Origin: a bacterium
GTDB lineage: Bacteria; Actinomycetota; Humimicrobiia; Humimicrobiales; Humimicrobiaceae
Length of the DNA stretch: 6,609 nucleotides
Reading direction: 5' to 3'
NCBI GenBank assembly: GCA_030611285.1
Contig: JAUWQC010000054.1
Location: 1 to 6,609 of the forward strand
The notes below the pieces were generated by a model. That model saw only the letters and a program-made list of their open reading frames with translations, was not told where the DNA came from and did no database searches. The first letter of the stretch is position 1. The number at the start of each line of letters is the position of its first letter. Position numbers and translations under genes: made by a program. Positions 1 through 6,211 of this stretch are shown in pieces.

Positions 1-932
1 AAAAAGGAATTGATATCTGCCGTAAGGAGAAGGTTGATTTTATTCTTGCTGTAGGTGGGGGAAGTGCAATTGATTCAGCCAAGGCGGTCGCATCAGGAGT
101 TCCTTATAATGGGGATGTCTGGGATTTTTATACTGGCAAAGCTGTTGTAGATAAAGTTATCCCGGTTGGAGTGGTCCTTACCATCCCTGCGGCCGGTAGT
201 GAAACCAGCAGTAGTTCCGTAATTACAAATGAGGAAGGATTCTATAAGAGAGGATTTACCAATGAAATACTACGACCAGAATTTGCCATATTAAACCCTG
301 AGATTTCTTATACTCTTCCTTCTTATCAAACTGCCTGTGGGGTTTCGGATATAATGGCACACATAATGGAGAGATACTTCACAACAGTTAAAAATGTGGA
401 TCTCACTGATAGGTTGTGTGAAGCTGCACTAAAGACAGTAATTAGCAATATACCCATAATACTAAAGGAACCGGAAAATTATGAAGCTCGTGCTGAAATT
501 ATGTGGGCGGGCACTATTGCGCACAATGACTTACTGAGTACAGGAAGGATTGGAGATTGGGCTTCACATGATATGGAACATGAGCTTAGCGGTATTTATG
601 ATATTGCTCATGGAGCGGGACTGTCTATTATTTTCCCGGCATGGATGAAATATATATACAAACAGGATGTGGAAAAGTTTGCACAATTTGCTGTAAGAGT
701 GTGGAATGTGGAACCTGATTTTAAGGATATTGAAAAAACAGCATTAGAAGGGATAGAGACACTGAAAGATTTCTATGAAAAGATAGGACTGCCCATCACC
801 TTGAAGGAAGCAAATATTCCTTACGATAGATTGGAAGAGATGGCAGAGAAATGTACAGAAGGTGGACCAGTGGGCAATTTCGTCAGACTGGATAAAAGTG
901 ATGTTCTGGAAATATTAAAACTAGCAAGATAG
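1..932 (+). CDS. Iron-containing (group III) alcohol dehydrogenase, butanol dehydrogenase/YugK-like, 5'-partial
   Basis: Cytosolic NAD(P)H-dependent alcohol/aldehyde oxidoreductase, probably reducing aldehydes such as butanal to alcohols during fermentation. The frame is open from base 3, so the gene begins outside the window. 309 residues are visible of a family length near 385-390, so about 75-80 N-terminal residues are missing. The nucleotide-binding motif GGGSAIDSAK is at visible residues 18-27 and PAAGSE follows near residue 62. The divalent-metal ligands of the family are all present: Asp116 and His120 (in SDIMAH), His189 (in SHDMEH) and His203 (in AHGAGL). The additional conserved His193 is also there. 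MEHELSxxYDxxHG is typical of the BdhA/BdhB/YqhD/YugK branch. The GTG at 171 is internal and not a start. TAG ends the gene at 930-932, convergent with the transporter gene beyond. Exact substrate and NADH versus NADPH preference cannot be read from the sequence. Confidence 0.95.
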   Translation, partial: KGIDICRKEKVDFILAVGGGSAIDSAKAVASGVPYNGDVWDFYTGKAVVDKVIPVGVVLTIPAAGSETSSSSVITNEEGFYKRGFTNEILRPEFAILNPEISYTLPSYQTACGVSDIMAHIMERYFTTVKNVDLTDRLCEAALKTVISNIPIILKEPENYEARAEIMWAGTIAHNDLLSTGRIGDWASHDMEHELSGIYDIAHGAGLSIIFPAWMKYIYKQDVEKFAQFAVRVWNVEPDFKDIEKTALEGIETLKDFYEKIGLPITLKEANIPYDRLEEMAEKCTEGGPVGNFVRLDKSDVLEILKLAR

Positions 933-940
933 AAGTAATG

Positions 941-972
941 TATACTCTATTGAGTGTGTTTCCGGATTTTTT
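941..972 (+). terminator. Possible weak terminator after the alcohol dehydrogenase gene
   Basis: A short hairpin has a 7-bp stem at 941-947 and 952-958 (TATACTC/GAGTGTG, two G-U pairs) with a TATT loop. A T6 run lies at 967-972, but 8 nt separate stem and T-run, so it is not a textbook intrinsic terminator. A second very weak hairpin (CCT/AGG around 981-990) precedes a T-rich stretch. No T-run is positioned to end the convergent - strand transcript. Confidence 0.25.
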
Positions 973-1006
973 ATGAACGTCCTTTACAGGGTTTATTTTA
1001 ACTTAC

Positions 1007-2206
1007 TTACGGATTGTTTTTCTCACCTCTTAAACTCCTTTCAGCTAATGGAAAGCTAAAAAGCATAAGAATGGTAAATATAATAAGAATTATTTCATAG
1101 TTTATAAGAGCTGGGATTCCAATAATATCCGCAGCTTTTCCCAGAAAAATCATTGTAATAGCAGCAATTCCAGGACTGAATCCCAGAATTAAAGAAGATG
1201 CAAGGCTCATATTTCCAGGCAGGAGGTCCTGAGTCATTCTGATACATACCGGCTGAATTGAAATCAGAAAAAATCCGCCGGTAACAAAAAGTATTATAGA
1301 AATAAGGCCTGTGGTTCTGAAAGTAAAAAAGAATATAGGTGCGGCCAGAACAAAGCCAATCTGGATAATTAAGCTGCCTTTTTTAAAATGGTCGAATAAG
1401 AATCCGGAAAGGAGGCCACCTACTCCACCCAGCATTCCGAAAAAAAACATAATCGTTCCTACATTGATAAGGTTTATATTTGCCCTGGTATAGTATAATG
1501 GCATATAGGTTATAAGGGTAATCCACAGGATACGCAGGGAATAAATAGTAAATATAATCAAAAATAAAAGATAAATCTTTCTTTTATTCATTTTTTTAAT
1601 CCTTGAAAAGAAATTAAGAAAATTTCCTGTATTGTTTCTAAAGGATGCATTAGGAACGAATTTAAAAAGAACAATTACCATAATCAATCCGGGAATCATA
1701 GCAATAGGAGTAAGGTTCATGTTGAGTTTTTCAACAATTAATATTATCAGGAGTACACCAAGCGCGCCTCCAAAATTTCCTCCAAAATTGATAATTGAAC
1801 TTACAAGTCCTTTCTTGCTGCCGCCAAAATGTCCGGCAATAGCGGCACTTGCGGGATGGTAAGCAGCGATACTTAAATTCCCCAGAAATAAAAAAGCCAG
1901 TATAAAATAGTAGTTAGGCAGTATTCCAATTAGGCTTAAAAAAATAGAAGTAAAAAGTGGACCGGCGATTAGATAATATTTTAGCCCGTGGCGGTCTGAA
2001 AAATATCCAAAGATGGGGGAGAAAAGACTGTTTGCAATTACACTGGTAGCAGTAAGAAGTCCAACTTTAAAAAGGGATAGGTCGAATTTTAAGGCAAGTA
2101 TTGGTATGAGGCCTATTATGAAGCTCTGGTATATATCAGTAATAAAATGGCTTCCCGCTGAAAGTGAAATCTGTAATTTATTAAAGCTGCTGTTTTTTCT
2201 ATTCAT
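1007..2206 (-). CDS. MFS transporter, fosmidomycin-resistance (Fsr)-like, downstream paralogue
   Basis: Integral membrane efflux-type permease of the major facilitator superfamily, 399 aa, the usual size for a 12-TM member. The N-terminal half shows the Fsr signature: SHFITD at residues 19-24, an MFS motif-A-like GYFSDRHG at 67-74 between TM2 and TM3, and HPASAAIAGHFG at 117-128 followed by KKG and SIINFGGNFGGALG. A basic cytoplasmic linker (SRIKKMNKRK) separates the two six-helix halves. The ATG is complement of 2204-2206; only a weak purine-rich stretch (GTGAAAAGAAA) precedes it. It lies 117 nt behind the neighbouring paralogue on the same strand, with no clear promoter or terminator between, so co-transcription is likely. 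Proton-driven drug or metabolite export is inferred from the family; the substrate is unknown, and fosmidomycin itself should not be assumed. Confidence 0.9.
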   Translation of the reverse strand: MNRKNSSFNKLQISLSAGSHFITDIYQSFIIGLIPILALKFDLSLFKVGLLTATSVIANSLFSPIFGYFSDRHGLKYYLIAGPLFTSIFLSLIGILPNYYFILAFLFLGNLSIAAYHPASAAIAGHFGGSKKGLVSSIINFGGNFGGALGVLLIILIVEKLNMNLTPIAMIPGLIMVIVLFKFVPNASFRNNTGNFLNFFSRIKKMNKRKIYLLFLIIFTIYSLRILWITLITYMPLYYTRANINLINVGTIMFFFGMLGGVGGLLSGFLFDHFKKGSLIIQIGFVLAAPIFFFTFRTTGLISIILFVTGGFFLISIQPVCIRMTQDLLPGNMSLASSLILGFSPGIAAITMIFLGKAADIIGIPALINYEIILIIFTILMLFSFPLAERSLRGEKNNP

Positions 2207-2323
2207 TTTCTTTTCACTTGCGTATTTTTTTAGAAATATTTATCCTGTTTTAAAAATGGCAGGCATTTCAAATTTAAATTTTAACCTTAACTTAAATATC
2301 AGTCCAGACAAGATTTTAATTTA

Positions 2324-3505
2324 CTACCTGTACTTTGATCTTACGAGTGGAAATAAGAATAATAGCAGAGATGCTAAAATTGGTATTACCAGGACATAGT
2401 TTAAAGCCTTTATCATTCCGATATGATCCGCAATTTTACCAATAAGAATAACAGTAGCTGCCGCAATTCCTGCACTTACACCTATAACCATGGAAGAGGC
2501 GAGGCTTACATTGCCGGGAAATATATCCTGTACCACCCTGGTACATAAAGGCAGGGTTGAGGTGACAAAAAATCCTGCCAGAATAAATAAAACTATTGAC
2601 ATACTCAGGGGCACTTTAAACATTAAAAAGAAAAGAGGAATAGAAATTGCCAGCCCGGCCTGGATTACAGCAGTTCTTTTTCTAATCCTATCTGAATAAT
2701 AGCCTGCAAAAAGGCCACCAATTCCTCCTACTAAAATAAAGACCATGATTATATATCCGAAATTTATCAGTTGTACTCCCTGACCTGTGAAATACAGAGG
2801 CATAAAGGTAAGCATTGATAGAACAGTTAAATTTCTGGAGTAGGCAGCGAACATCACGAGCAGGAGCAAAATAAGTTTTGTTTTTTTCAGGCTTTTAATT
2901 TTTCTGATAAAGCTCATTTTAACTTTTTGAGTTTCAGTTAAGAAAATGGATGAGTCAAATTTTATAAGAACCAGAGCCGTAATTATTCCCGGGATAGCAG
3001 CCAGAGGGGTAAATTTAAGACCAAGTTTGCTTACAATTAAAATAATGAATAATGAACCTAGTGAAAAACCGACAGCGCCCCCAAAAGATATTATGGAATT
3101 TGCCAGGCCCTTTCTGCTTTCCCCGAAATGACTGGCCGTAGCTGCAGTGGGGGGATGGATGGCAGCAACTCCCAGGTTTCCTAAAAATAGGAAGATTAGG
3201 ATAAACCAGTAGTTTGGAGATACCCCCAGAAGACTTATAAATATAGAGGCAGCCAGTGGCCCTGCAATAAGAAAATATCTTATGCCGTATTTATCCGAAA
3301 GGTACCCGAATGCAGGTTGTGTGAGGCTGTTGGAGATAAAGTTTACCGAAGTTAAGATGCTCACCAGAAAAAGAGAAAGTTCCAGCTTAACGGCCAGTAT
3401 GGGGATAAGCCCTATTATAAAGCTGGAATAAGTATCTGTTACCATGTGAGTACTGAAACTTAAAAAAATTTTAGTTTTGTTAAGACCTTTCTTAAATTTA
3501 ATCAT
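2324..3505 (-). CDS. MFS transporter, fosmidomycin-resistance (Fsr)-like, upstream paralogue
   Basis: 393-aa, 12-TM major facilitator protein with the same architecture as its neighbour. It shows STHMVTD at residues 18-24, a motif-A-like GYLSDKYG at 67-74, HPPTAATASHFG at 117-128, then RKG and SIISFGGAVGFSLG. The first 133 residues align with the downstream paralogue without a gap and later landmarks also match (MPLYFT, GGIGGLFAG, PLCTRVVQDIFPGNVSLASS), so the two arose by duplication. The DNA has diverged enough that this is not recent. An in-frame TAA immediately precedes the ATG (complement of 3503-3505), so no earlier start exists. No Shine-Dalgarno sequence is visible before it. This is the promoter-proximal gene of the pair. 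Export of a drug or metabolite is inferred from the family; the substrate is unknown. Confidence 0.9.
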   Translation of the reverse strand: MIKFKKGLNKTKIFLSFSTHMVTDTYSSFIIGLIPILAVKLELSLFLVSILTSVNFISNSLTQPAFGYLSDKYGIRYFLIAGPLAASIFISLLGVSPNYWFILIFLFLGNLGVAAIHPPTAATASHFGESRKGLANSIISFGGAVGFSLGSLFIILIVSKLGLKFTPLAAIPGIITALVLIKFDSSIFLTETQKVKMSFIRKIKSLKKTKLILLLLVMFAAYSRNLTVLSMLTFMPLYFTGQGVQLINFGYIIMVFILVGGIGGLFAGYYSDRIRKRTAVIQAGLAISIPLFFLMFKVPLSMSIVLFILAGFFVTSTLPLCTRVVQDIFPGNVSLASSMVIGVSAGIAAATVILIGKIADHIGMIKALNYVLVIPILASLLLFLFPLVRSKYR

Positions 3506-3583
3506 TTAAATGGTATCGGATAAGTGTTTTTTTATTTTACCTTAATTGTTTATTTATCAGTTTGAATAAATGTCTGAGTAAGA

Positions 3584-3611
3584 ATTCTACTATTTTAAAT
3601 TAAATGGTCAA
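3584..3611 (-). promoter_or_regulatory. Candidate sigma-A-type promoter for the transporter pair
   Basis: On the - strand, TTGACC (complement of 3606-3611) is followed after 16 bp by TAGAAT (complement of 3584-3589), one mismatch from each consensus hexamer. Transcription would start near 3577, giving a leader of about 70 nt before the ATG at 3505. It is the best match I found upstream of the gene, but the region is AT-rich, so chance matches are possible. Confidence 0.5.
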
Positions 3612-3641
3612 CAATTATTTTCAGGTCTAGCTAATAGCCAG

Positions 3642-3670
3642 TTTTATTTTTTTAATTAATTTTATATAAT
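3642..3670 (+). promoter_or_regulatory. Promoter of the SRP RNA (and probably dnaX)
   Basis: A perfect -10 box TATAAT at 3665-3670 lies 6 nt before the inferred first base of the SRP RNA (3677), the expected distance. The -35 position (about 3642-3647, TTTTAT) matches TTGACA poorly. It sits in a T/A-rich tract that could act as an UP-like element. Placement relative to the RNA 5' end is the main support. Confidence 0.6.
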
Positions 3671-3676
3671 CAAATT

Positions 3677-3948
3677 GGCCGTGCTAGGTGGGGAGCTAGC
3701 GGTGCCTTGTAACTCACAATCCGCTATAGTGAGGCTGATCAACAGATATGAGGTTTATGATAGTGAGGTTTAGCACTTATGTAAGTGATGTTGAAAGTTG
3801 GGTCTTGTGCGGCGGAGGGTTACAAACCCCGTCAGATCCGAGATGAAGCAGCGGTAAGTAATATTCTCCGGGTGCCACAAGGAAACCTGGCTGGAGTTAA
3901 CTATATGAGTTGCACTTGTTATTATAAATCGAGATCTGGGGCACGGTC
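3677..3948 (+). ncRNA. ffs: Signal recognition particle RNA, large bacterial type (scRNA/6S-like SRP RNA)
   Basis: RNA scaffold of the signal recognition particle; with Ffh and FtsY it delivers nascent membrane proteins to the translocon. About 272 nt, close to the 271 nt of B. subtilis scRNA. The ends pair (GCCGTGC at 3678-3684 with GCACGGT at 3941-3947). The Alu domain is recognisable from the GTGCTAGGTGGGGAG block at 3681-3695, the GGTGCC block at 3701-3706, a TGTAA (UGUNR-type) motif at 3708-3712 and AATCCGCT at 3718-3725. The Ffh-binding S domain is marked by GTCAG at 3831-3835 opposite AGCAGC at 3847-3852. The apical loop is not the usual GGAA: it reads UCC-GAGA-UGA, with a C-U mismatch at the closing position. 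Location just upstream of dnaX matches B. subtilis. Exact mature ends are inferred; in B. subtilis they are made by processing. Confidence 0.93.
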
Positions 3949-3981
3949 ATTTATTATTAATTAAAATAGCTAAATACTTTT

Positions 3982-5823
3982 ATGGGTTACATTTCATTTT
4001 ATAGAAAATGGAGACCGCAGGACTTTGGAGAAATAATCGGTCAGGAGTACAATGTTAGAACTATTAAAAATGCTATATCCAATAATAGATTATCACATTG
4101 TTATATATTTTGCGGTCCCAGAGGGACAGGCAAAACATCAACTGCGCGTATACTGGCAAAGGCTTTAAATTGCAAGAAAGGTACTACCCCGGAGCCATGC
4201 AATAAATGTGAAAATTGTGTAAGTATATCCAATGGCTCCAGTATGGATGTTGTAGAAATTGATGCTGCTTCCAATAGAGGAATAAATGAAATAAGAGAGC
4301 TCAGGGAAAAAGTAAAATATCTGCCTAATATACTGAGAAAAAAAGTCTATATTATTGATGAAGTTCATATGTTAACCACGGAAGCCTTTAATGCGCTTCT
4401 CAAGGTTCTGGAAGAGCCTCCTGAACATGTAATATTTATAATGGCCACTACTGAACCAAATAAAGTAATTCCTACTGTAATGTCAAGATGCCAGAGATTT
4501 GATTTCTTTCCAATACCAATGGATAAAATCAAAGAGAGGCTGCAGAAAATCGCAAAAAGTGAAAAAATAACCATAAGTGATTCAGCTATGAGCTTAGTTT
4601 CTAAATATGCAGATGGCAGCCTGAGAGATGCCGATGGCATATTGGAACAGTTGGCAGCATTTGGTGAGGATAAAATTGAAGTTGCCGATGTTATTTCGCT
4701 TCTCGGGGTCACAGATCTTGAGATGCTTTTTGAATTTACAGATATTTTGATTGAAAAGAACTTGACAAAGGGCTTGCTTCTGGTAAATAAAATCACTGGC
4801 AGTAATCAAAACCTTAAAGTATTCGTATCCGAGTTTCTGGATCATTTGTATGATTTGTATGTTATTAAAAATTACAATAATCCTTTTGAAATTGTAAATA
4901 TAAGTGAAGATTATAAAGATAAGTGTCTGGGTCAGGCTAAAAGACTGCAAAAGGAAGAAATAGAGTTTTATATGGAAATGTTTACAGATTTGCTCAAGCA
5001 AATCAAATGGGGTGAAGGCTCAAAAGTCTTTTTCAAGTCAGCGGTAGTTAGAGCCATTAATTTTATTGTATTGGATGAAAAAGAAATAGGAAAGAAAACC
5101 AGGCTTATGGAGGCGCAGATAGAATCTTTAAGGAAAGAAATTGATAAAATTAATTCAATGCAAGAAGGTTATAAGAATTCTCATAATCATAAAACTGATG
5201 TTGATACCAGTGTTTATGAAAATGAAGAAGATGATTTTGATATTATAAATGTCAATGAAATTGATAAGATGGTAAGTGAGGTCGAAATTCAGAGCAAGCA
5301 TGCAGTAAGTGGGAGCAAAGCTCATAAATCAAAGATTTCTGATGCTGGAGTAGAAAAAAAAGATGAGGAAATTGGTTTGATTAATAATAATCTGGATAAA
5401 ATCTCGCAGAGTTTAAAAAAGAAGAAAATTTCGGTTCACGCTATGTTTATGGAAGCTGTTCCTTATAAAATAGAAAACGGCACATTGTATTTCTACCTGG
5501 ATAAAGAAAAAGAATGGCACAGGGACCATTTAAATAAAAGCAAAAATATTGAGTTGATATCCAGTGTGATAAAAGAAGTTACATGTAAGGACTTAAGGGT
5601 TAAATTCGAGCTTGGTAAAAAAATGGATAAAACTGATGTAATAAGTGACGTAGAAAGTGAAGCGAGCAGCAAAGTAAGCGGAAAAAGCAGGGCTGAAGAT
5701 GCAGAAAAAAAAGCCAGTAATAGTTCAAATTCAAAAGACATAAGTAGTAAAAACAGCAGTACAGAAAGTACAGAAGAGGATGTATTCAATTATTTTGAAA
5801 AGAAATTTGGTATAAAGGAGTAA
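3982..5823 (+). CDS. dnaX: DNA polymerase III subunit gamma/tau (clamp-loader ATPase)
   Basis: AAA+ motor subunit of the replicative clamp loader: it loads the sliding clamp, and the full-length tau form couples the loader to polymerase and helicase. 613 aa. Visible motifs are Walker A GPRGTGKT at residues 45-52, the zinc cysteines C64, C73, C76 and C79, Walker B DEVH at 126-129, the SRC motif with arginine finger R169, and sensor 2 GSLRDA with R215. A collar domain follows to about residue 370, then a charged linker, and a C-terminal domain from about LKKKKISVHAMF at 478-489. A Ser/Lys/Glu-rich low-complexity stretch (about 548-599) precedes a short end motif, DVFNYFEKKFGIKE. The start is secure by homology (YRKWRPQDFGEIIGQE), and an in-frame TAG at 3967-3969 rules out extension, yet no Shine-Dalgarno sequence precedes it. 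It lies 33 nt after the SRP RNA and 3 nt before yaaK. A-rich runs might allow a gamma-like short form. Confidence 0.98.
   Translation: MGYISFYRKWRPQDFGEIIGQEYNVRTIKNAISNNRLSHCYIFCGPRGTGKTSTARILAKALNCKKGTTPEPCNKCENCVSISNGSSMDVVEIDAASNRGINEIRELREKVKYLPNILRKKVYIIDEVHMLTTEAFNALLKVLEEPPEHVIFIMATTEPNKVIPTVMSRCQRFDFFPIPMDKIKERLQKIAKSEKITISDSAMSLVSKYADGSLRDADGILEQLAAFGEDKIEVADVISLLGVTDLEMLFEFTDILIEKNLTKGLLLVNKITGSNQNLKVFVSEFLDHLYDLYVIKNYNNPFEIVNISEDYKDKCLGQAKRLQKEEIEFYMEMFTDLLKQIKWGEGSKVFFKSAVVRAINFIVLDEKEIGKKTRLMEAQIESLRKEIDKINSMQEGYKNSHNHKTDVDTSVYENEEDDFDIINVNEIDKMVSEVEIQSKHAVSGSKAHKSKISDAGVEKKDEEIGLINNNLDKISQSLKKKKISVHAMFMEAVPYKIENGTLYFYLDKEKEWHRDHLNKSKNIELISSVIKEVTCKDLRVKFELGKKMDKTDVISDVESEASSKVSGKSRAEDAEKKASNSSNSKDISSKNSSTESTEEDVFNYFEKKFGIKE
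5354..5421 (+). other. Candidate slippage sites inside dnaX (A8 run and A AAA AAG)
   Basis: Two A-rich sites lie between the collar and C-terminal domains of DnaX. An A8 run at 5354-5361 (codons GAA AAA AAA GAT) would, after a -1 shift or insertion of one A, read AGA then TGA at 5364, giving a 461-residue product. The heptamer A AAA AAG at 5415-5421, in the same phase as the E. coli dnaX frameshift site, would give 15 new residues and stop at 5466-5468 (about 495 aa). Either product keeps the ATPase and collar domains, as E. coli gamma does. I see no strong stimulatory stem-loop downstream. Other A7-A8 runs occur in the gene (5617-5623, 5705-5712), so chance is a real alternative. Confidence 0.3.
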
Positions 5824-5829
5824 AAATTG
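5817..5829 (+). promoter_or_regulatory. Shine-Dalgarno sequence deciding the TTG start of yaaK
   Basis: GGAG at 5817-5820, within AAAGGAG, lies 6 nt before TTG at 5827-5829. It overlaps the last codons of dnaX. The next candidate, ATG at 5848, lacks this spacing, so TTG is the better start. It is the only strong Shine-Dalgarno match before any gene start in the window. Confidence 0.7.
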
Positions 5830-6141
5830 AGTCTAAACTATGGAAATATGATGAAGCAGGCAAAGATTATGCAGCAAAAATTACTGGAAATCCAGCAAGA
5901 ATTAAAAAAAATGGAGTTTGAAGCTTCCGCAGGCGGGGGTGCAGTAAAGGTGAAAGTAAACGGTGATCAGGAAATTGTAGAAGTAAAAATTGATAAGGAT
6001 ATGGTTGATTCAGGTGACATGGAAATGATTGAAGATATGGTAATGGTTGCCATAAATGATGCTATAAAACAATCAAAAGATGAAGCTAAAAATAAAATGG
6101 CAGGTCTTACCGGCGGTATGAATATACCCGGGCTCTTCTAA
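5827..6141 (+). CDS. yaaK: YbaB/EbfC family nucleoid-associated protein
   Basis: Small dimeric DNA-binding protein of the YbaB/EbfC family, 104 aa, the usual length. Members bind DNA as a tweezer-shaped dimer and are linked to nucleoid organisation, and by synteny to recombination through recR. The N-terminal helix (residues 4-30, GNMMKQAKIMQQKLLEIQQE) is Met/Gln/Lys-rich. It is followed by the family hallmark EASAGGGAVKVKVNGDQEIVEVKID (about 32-56) and a C-terminal helix and tail, DAIKQSKDEAKNKMAGLTGGM. A TTG start is chosen because GGAG stands 6 nt upstream; a shorter ATG start at 5848 would drop seven residues. It starts 3 nt after the dnaX stop, so translation is probably coupled, and recR lies 70 nt downstream. 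The symbol follows B. subtilis; ybaB is the E. coli name. Confidence 0.96.
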   Translation: MSLNYGNMMKQAKIMQQKLLEIQQELKKMEFEASAGGGAVKVKVNGDQEIVEVKIDKDMVDSGDMEMIEDMVMVAINDAIKQSKDEAKNKMAGLTGGMNIPGLF

Positions 6142-6179
6142 TGGAAATTATAAATTACCGGTATACTGTAGTAGATTTG

Positions 6180-6205
6180 TTTACAATTATTAAACCAACT
6201 GTAAA
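6180..6205 (+). repeat. Inverted repeat just upstream of recR
   Basis: TTTACA at 6180-6185 and TGTAAA at 6200-6205 form a perfect 6-bp inverted repeat with a 14-nt loop, extendable by one G-U pair. It ends 6 nt before the recR ATG. It could be a hairpin in the leader or an operator-like site. TTTACA could instead serve as a -35 box, with TAAATT at 6202-6207 as a weak -10. An 11-bp direct repeat, AAATTATAAAT, also flanks the spacer (6145-6155 and 6203-6213). In sequence this AT-rich any of these may be chance. Confidence 0.2.
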
Positions 6206-6211
6206 TTATAA

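Noticed and set aside
171..932. A short complete alcohol dehydrogenase gene starting at GTG 171
   Set aside because: The frame stays open to the window edge and the upstream part carries the family nucleotide-binding motif GGGSAIDSAK, so the true start lies outside the window.
2013..2399. A + strand open frame of 128 codons across the gap between the two transporter genes
   Set aside because: It is antisense to the start of one transporter and the end of the other, has no recognisable domain or ribosome binding site, and its composition is explained by the codons of the opposite strand.
3504..3608. TAAATGGT repeated at 3507-3514 and 3601-3608, and the palindrome ATTTAAAT at the transporter start, as operator sites
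   Set aside because: The matches are short, AT-rich and have no symmetric arrangement around the candidate promoter; chance is sufficient.
3677..3948. A riboswitch or tRNA-like leader controlling dnaX
   Set aside because: The conserved Alu-domain and S-domain blocks and the pairing of both ends identify the region as SRP RNA; no riboswitch core or tRNA fold is needed to explain it.
4365..5001. Overlapping - strand open frames inside dnaX
   Set aside because: They are antisense to a firmly identified dnaX, are rich in Ile/Phe/Ser as expected for reverse complements of AT-rich coding DNA, and resemble no family I know.
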